Origin: Chara braunii
Lineage: Eukaryota > Streptophyta > Charophyceae > Charales > Characeae
Assembly (NCBI GenBank): GCA_003427395.1
Contig: BFEA01000443.1
Span: 117,585-181,275, forward strand
Reading direction: 5' to 3'
DNA: 63,691 bases
The notes beneath the pieces are model-generated. The model was given only the letters and a program-made list of their open reading frames with translations. It was not told the origin of the DNA and ran no database searches. Positions within the stretch are counted from its first letter, which is position 1. Each line of letters opens with the position of its first letter. A program made the position numbers and the translations under genes. Positions 61,501-63,691 of this stretch are shown piece after piece.

Positions 61501-61649
61501 TCTGGTCTCAACCATAGACCAGGGGGGTCCGACGTTTTGGGAATGCCGGACCCCCAGGAGCAAAAAATTCCGACCGGATTTTGGCAAAAAAAGTCAGTTT
61601 TGATTTCGGTCTAAAAATATAATATGTCCGTTTTGACGAAATGGCTGTT
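61317..61649. mobile_element. 333-bp foldback MITE
   Basis: Almost the whole element is an inverted repeat around a poly-A centre (61466-61497). Termini read AACAGCCATTTCGTC on each strand and are flanked by AATC at 61313-61316 and 61650-61653. The uninserted version of the target occurs at about 62030, 58548 and 58770. It has no coding capacity. Its TIR matches the giant-element TIR at 15 of the first 20 positions, including CATTTCGT and AAAA, and both give 4-bp target duplications. Confidence 0.9.
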
Positions 61650-62184
61650 AATCACCACGGTGATGGTGTGCGCATCTAGCTCTCCATCTAAGTGCGAGTT
61701 CATTCGCACTTGTGGTGTGAACCCCGAGCAATCACCTCACACTTTGCTTCAACTTGACCTTTACAGAAACAACAGACAACTTACAAATGTTCCCATCTCT
61801 CCATCTCTCCGACTTTCATAATAGTGACCTTGGAAGTGTTTCGATCTCTCATCTTCATGCTATGGGATGCATGGATGTCTTCGATGAAAAGATGCTCATG
61901 TCAAGGAGGGGATCGATGTTTGCGATGACAAGATTGAATGTTACGAATCTATGTTATGGATTTGTCCATGCAAAAATTTGATGACATTTTCATCCGGGAA
62001 TATACAAATGACAAGCCAGCGTCCATATTAAATCACCACGCTGATGGTGTGCGCACCTAGTTCTCCATTGGAGTGAGAGTTCACTCGCAATTGTGGTGTG
62101 TACCCCGAGCGAATCCGCTTAAGTGAAAGTTCACTTGCACTTTGATTATATCTCATTCAACAGAAACGACGACAAACCTGACAC

Positions 62185-63110
62185 TAGTTGCGATTAACCA
62201 TCAAAGACTGCCCAACAATTGATAACCTGCGGGACCTGGAGTTCAATTCTATTTGTGGAGTGCGAAACTCTGCTCGAAACAGATCCAGGTCCAACAGGAA
62301 GGTCCACCACAACCCACAAACCTAGCCCCAGTTGCGATTAAGCATCAAAGACAGTCCAACAACTGATAACATGCGGGAGCTAGACAATTATGTTTCTGGA
62401 GTGCGAAACTCTGCTCGAAACAGATACAGGTCCAACAGGAAGGCCCACCACAGTCCCACAAACCTGTGCCCCAGTTGTGATTAAGCATCAAATACTGCCC
62501 AACAACTGATAACCTGCGGGACCTTGAGTTCAATTTTGTTTGTAGAGTGCGAAACTCTGCTCGAAACAGATCCAGGTCCAACAGAAAGGCCCACCACAGA
62601 CCCACAAACCTAGCCCCAATTGCGATTAAAGCATCAAAGATTGCCCAACAACTGATAATATGCGGGACCTGGAGTTCAATTCTGTTTGTGGAGTGCGAAA
62701 CTCTGCTCGAAACAGATCCAAGTCCAACAGGAAGGTCAACCACAGACCCACAAACCTATGCCCCAGTTGCGATTAAGCATTAAAGACTGTCCAACAACTG
62801 ATAACCTGCGGGACCTGTAGTTCAATTCTGTTTGTGGAGTGTGAAACTCTGCTCGAAACAGATCCAGGTCCAACAAGAAGGCTCACCAAAGGCCCACAAA
62901 CCTGGTCCCAGTTACGATTAACCATCAAAGAATGCCCGACAACTGATAACCTGCGGGACTTGGAGTTCAATTCTGTTTGTGGAGTGCGAAACTCTGCTCG
63001 AAACAGATCCAGGTCCAACAGGTGAGCCCACCACAGACCCACCAACCTAGCCTCGGTTGCGATTGAGTGTCAAAGACTACCCAACAACTGCTGACCTGCG
63101 AGAAGCAAAT
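62185..63110 (-). repeat. Tandem array of about six 145-bp units
   Basis: Units with GAGTTCAATTCTGTTTGTGG, GTGCGAAACTCTGCTCGAAA, CAGATCCAGGTCCAACAGG and AACAACTGATAACCTGCGGG start near 62230, 62380, 62527, 62671, 62817 and 62960. Another partial copy is at 58955-59040. In element 2 only single inverted copies are present (21360-21500, 22290-22390). Reading frames through the array are by-products. Confidence 0.85.
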
Positions 63111-63124
63111 CCACACTCATTATC

Positions 63125-63400
63125 AAGGTTACCTAAGTGTGCTGTTGGCGATCCGCACAGACAACCAACGATTGTTTGACACTTCTTGAAGGTGCCCAGT
63201 CACCAAACAGATCACGACCTAACATCAACCTCGCATCAAGTTTCCCTAGGAGTGCTAATGGCAATTTGCACAGAAAGCCAATGACGGTTTGACACTTCCT
63301 TAAGCCACTCTGTCGAACATCGATAACTGCGAATTGATTCGTTGTTCAACTAGTATCTGAAAATGCATTTCCGGGTTAAAGCAAAGAGTTCGGGCCAGCT
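63125..63400. other. Right-end segment aligning with element 2
   Basis: CGATAACTGCGAATTGATTC and ACTAGTATCTGA near 63322-63360, followed by GGGTTAAAGCAAAG, match the reverse complement of 22130-22200. This anchors the predicted end of element 1 beyond the window. Confidence 0.7.
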
Positions 63401-63407
63401 CTCAATC

Positions 63408-63409
63408 AC

Positions 63410-63504
<95 letters not shown>

Positions 63505-63508
63505 ATAT

Positions 63509-63540
<32 letters not shown>

Positions 63541-63570
63541 ATATATTTATCTATCTATCTGTCTATTTAT

Positions 63571-63612
<42 letters not shown>

Positions 63613-63617
63613 CTGTC

Positions 63618-63691
<74 letters not shown>
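63408..63691. repeat. (CT)n / (TATC)n / (TA)n microsatellite at window end
   Basis: About 280 bp of CT, TATC and TA repeats running to the last base. It replaces the GA tract found at the equivalent place in element 2 (21919-22130). Confidence 0.95.

Larger units (their letters stand above)
60480..62160. repeat. Tandem R1-type repeats, right end of element 1
   Basis: After the TTGCATTGAATGATTTTTGG block, a unit of about 480 bp occurs at about 60830-61316 and 61650-62160. It contains GTGCGCACCTAGCTCTCCAT, the palindrome, GTGAACCCCGAGCAATCCAC, a GATGACAAGATTGAATGTTA-like word and GTCCATATTAAATCACCACG. The MITE at 61317 sits exactly between the units. No gene. Confidence 0.7.
53288..63691 (+). 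mobile_element. Giant DNA transposon, element 1, right segment (truncated by window)
   Basis: This is the continuation of element 1 after the inserted element 2. It opens with the second CAAC copy and the rest of the interrupted CPYC gene, then carries further CPYC paralogues, a remnant of the 233-aa gene, one decayed copy of the second unknown family and a repeat-rich end. The stretch at about 63322-63385 matches the reverse complement of 22130-22200 in element 2, which lies about 1.75 kb from that element's right TIR. Element 1 should therefore end near 65.4 kb, giving about 32.5 kb without the insertion. Confidence 0.75.

Noticed and set aside
61363-61587. A 74-codon frame with a poly-Phe run
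   Set aside because: It lies entirely inside the foldback MITE and its poly-A/T centre.

Overview
This is eukaryotic DNA made almost entirely of mobile-element sequence. There is no operon layout, no rRNA or tRNA gene, and a heavy load of microsatellites, minisatellites, a foldback MITE and decayed genes. The Ulp1-type protease, the eukaryote-style transposase and the repeat style suggest a plant or alga. A charophyte such as Chara braunii is my guess from memory, not something the sequence proves.

The key to the window is a nested pair of giant DNA transposons of one family, each about 33 kb. Element 1 starts at its left terminal inverted repeat (TIR) at 38 and runs to 20382. It resumes at 53288 and is cut by the window end, by my estimate 1.7 kb before its right TIR. 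Element 2 (20383-53287, 32,905 bp) lies in the opposite orientation and is inserted into element 1. Its ends share the TIR AATACACATTTCGT and are flanked by a 4-bp target-site duplication, CAAC. Element 2 carries its own uninterrupted copy of the gene it hit (32367-31474), so the empty site can be read directly at 32321-32324. The arms 38-20382 and 32324-53287 look like a huge inverted repeat because they are two diverged copies of one element.

Reconstructed gene order of the family, from the Ulp1 end: (a) a 2-4 kb repeat-rich non-coding end; (b) a Ulp1/C48-like cysteine protease; (c) a repeat-rich acidic protein; (d) a very long gene joining an unknown N-terminal domain, a ParB/sulfiredoxin-like domain and a region resembling a degenerate beta-class amino-methyltransferase, with a low-complexity tail; (e) a 4.5-5 kb intergenic region full of palindromes and minisatellites; (f) a divergently transcribed DDE-type transposase resembling DUF7869 proteins; (g) a tandem family of proteins ending in CPYC..GH; (h) a 233-aa protein with hydrophobic segments; (i) one to three copies of another unknown family; (j) a repeat-rich right end.

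Transposase, ParB-methylase-like gene and protease are broken in both copies, mostly by different lesions. The protease shares one in-frame TGA between copies. Several accessory genes near the right end of element 2 are still open (25631-26548, 23090-24091, 28775-29476, 29708-30607), and the gene of element 1 hit by element 2 was otherwise open. A short palindrome, AAGTGCGAnT-2 nt-AnTCGCACTT, recurs before or between most genes of both elements and is the best candidate for an element-wide cis signal. A 333-bp foldback MITE (61317-61649) has TIRs resembling those of the giant elements and also a 4-bp target duplication.
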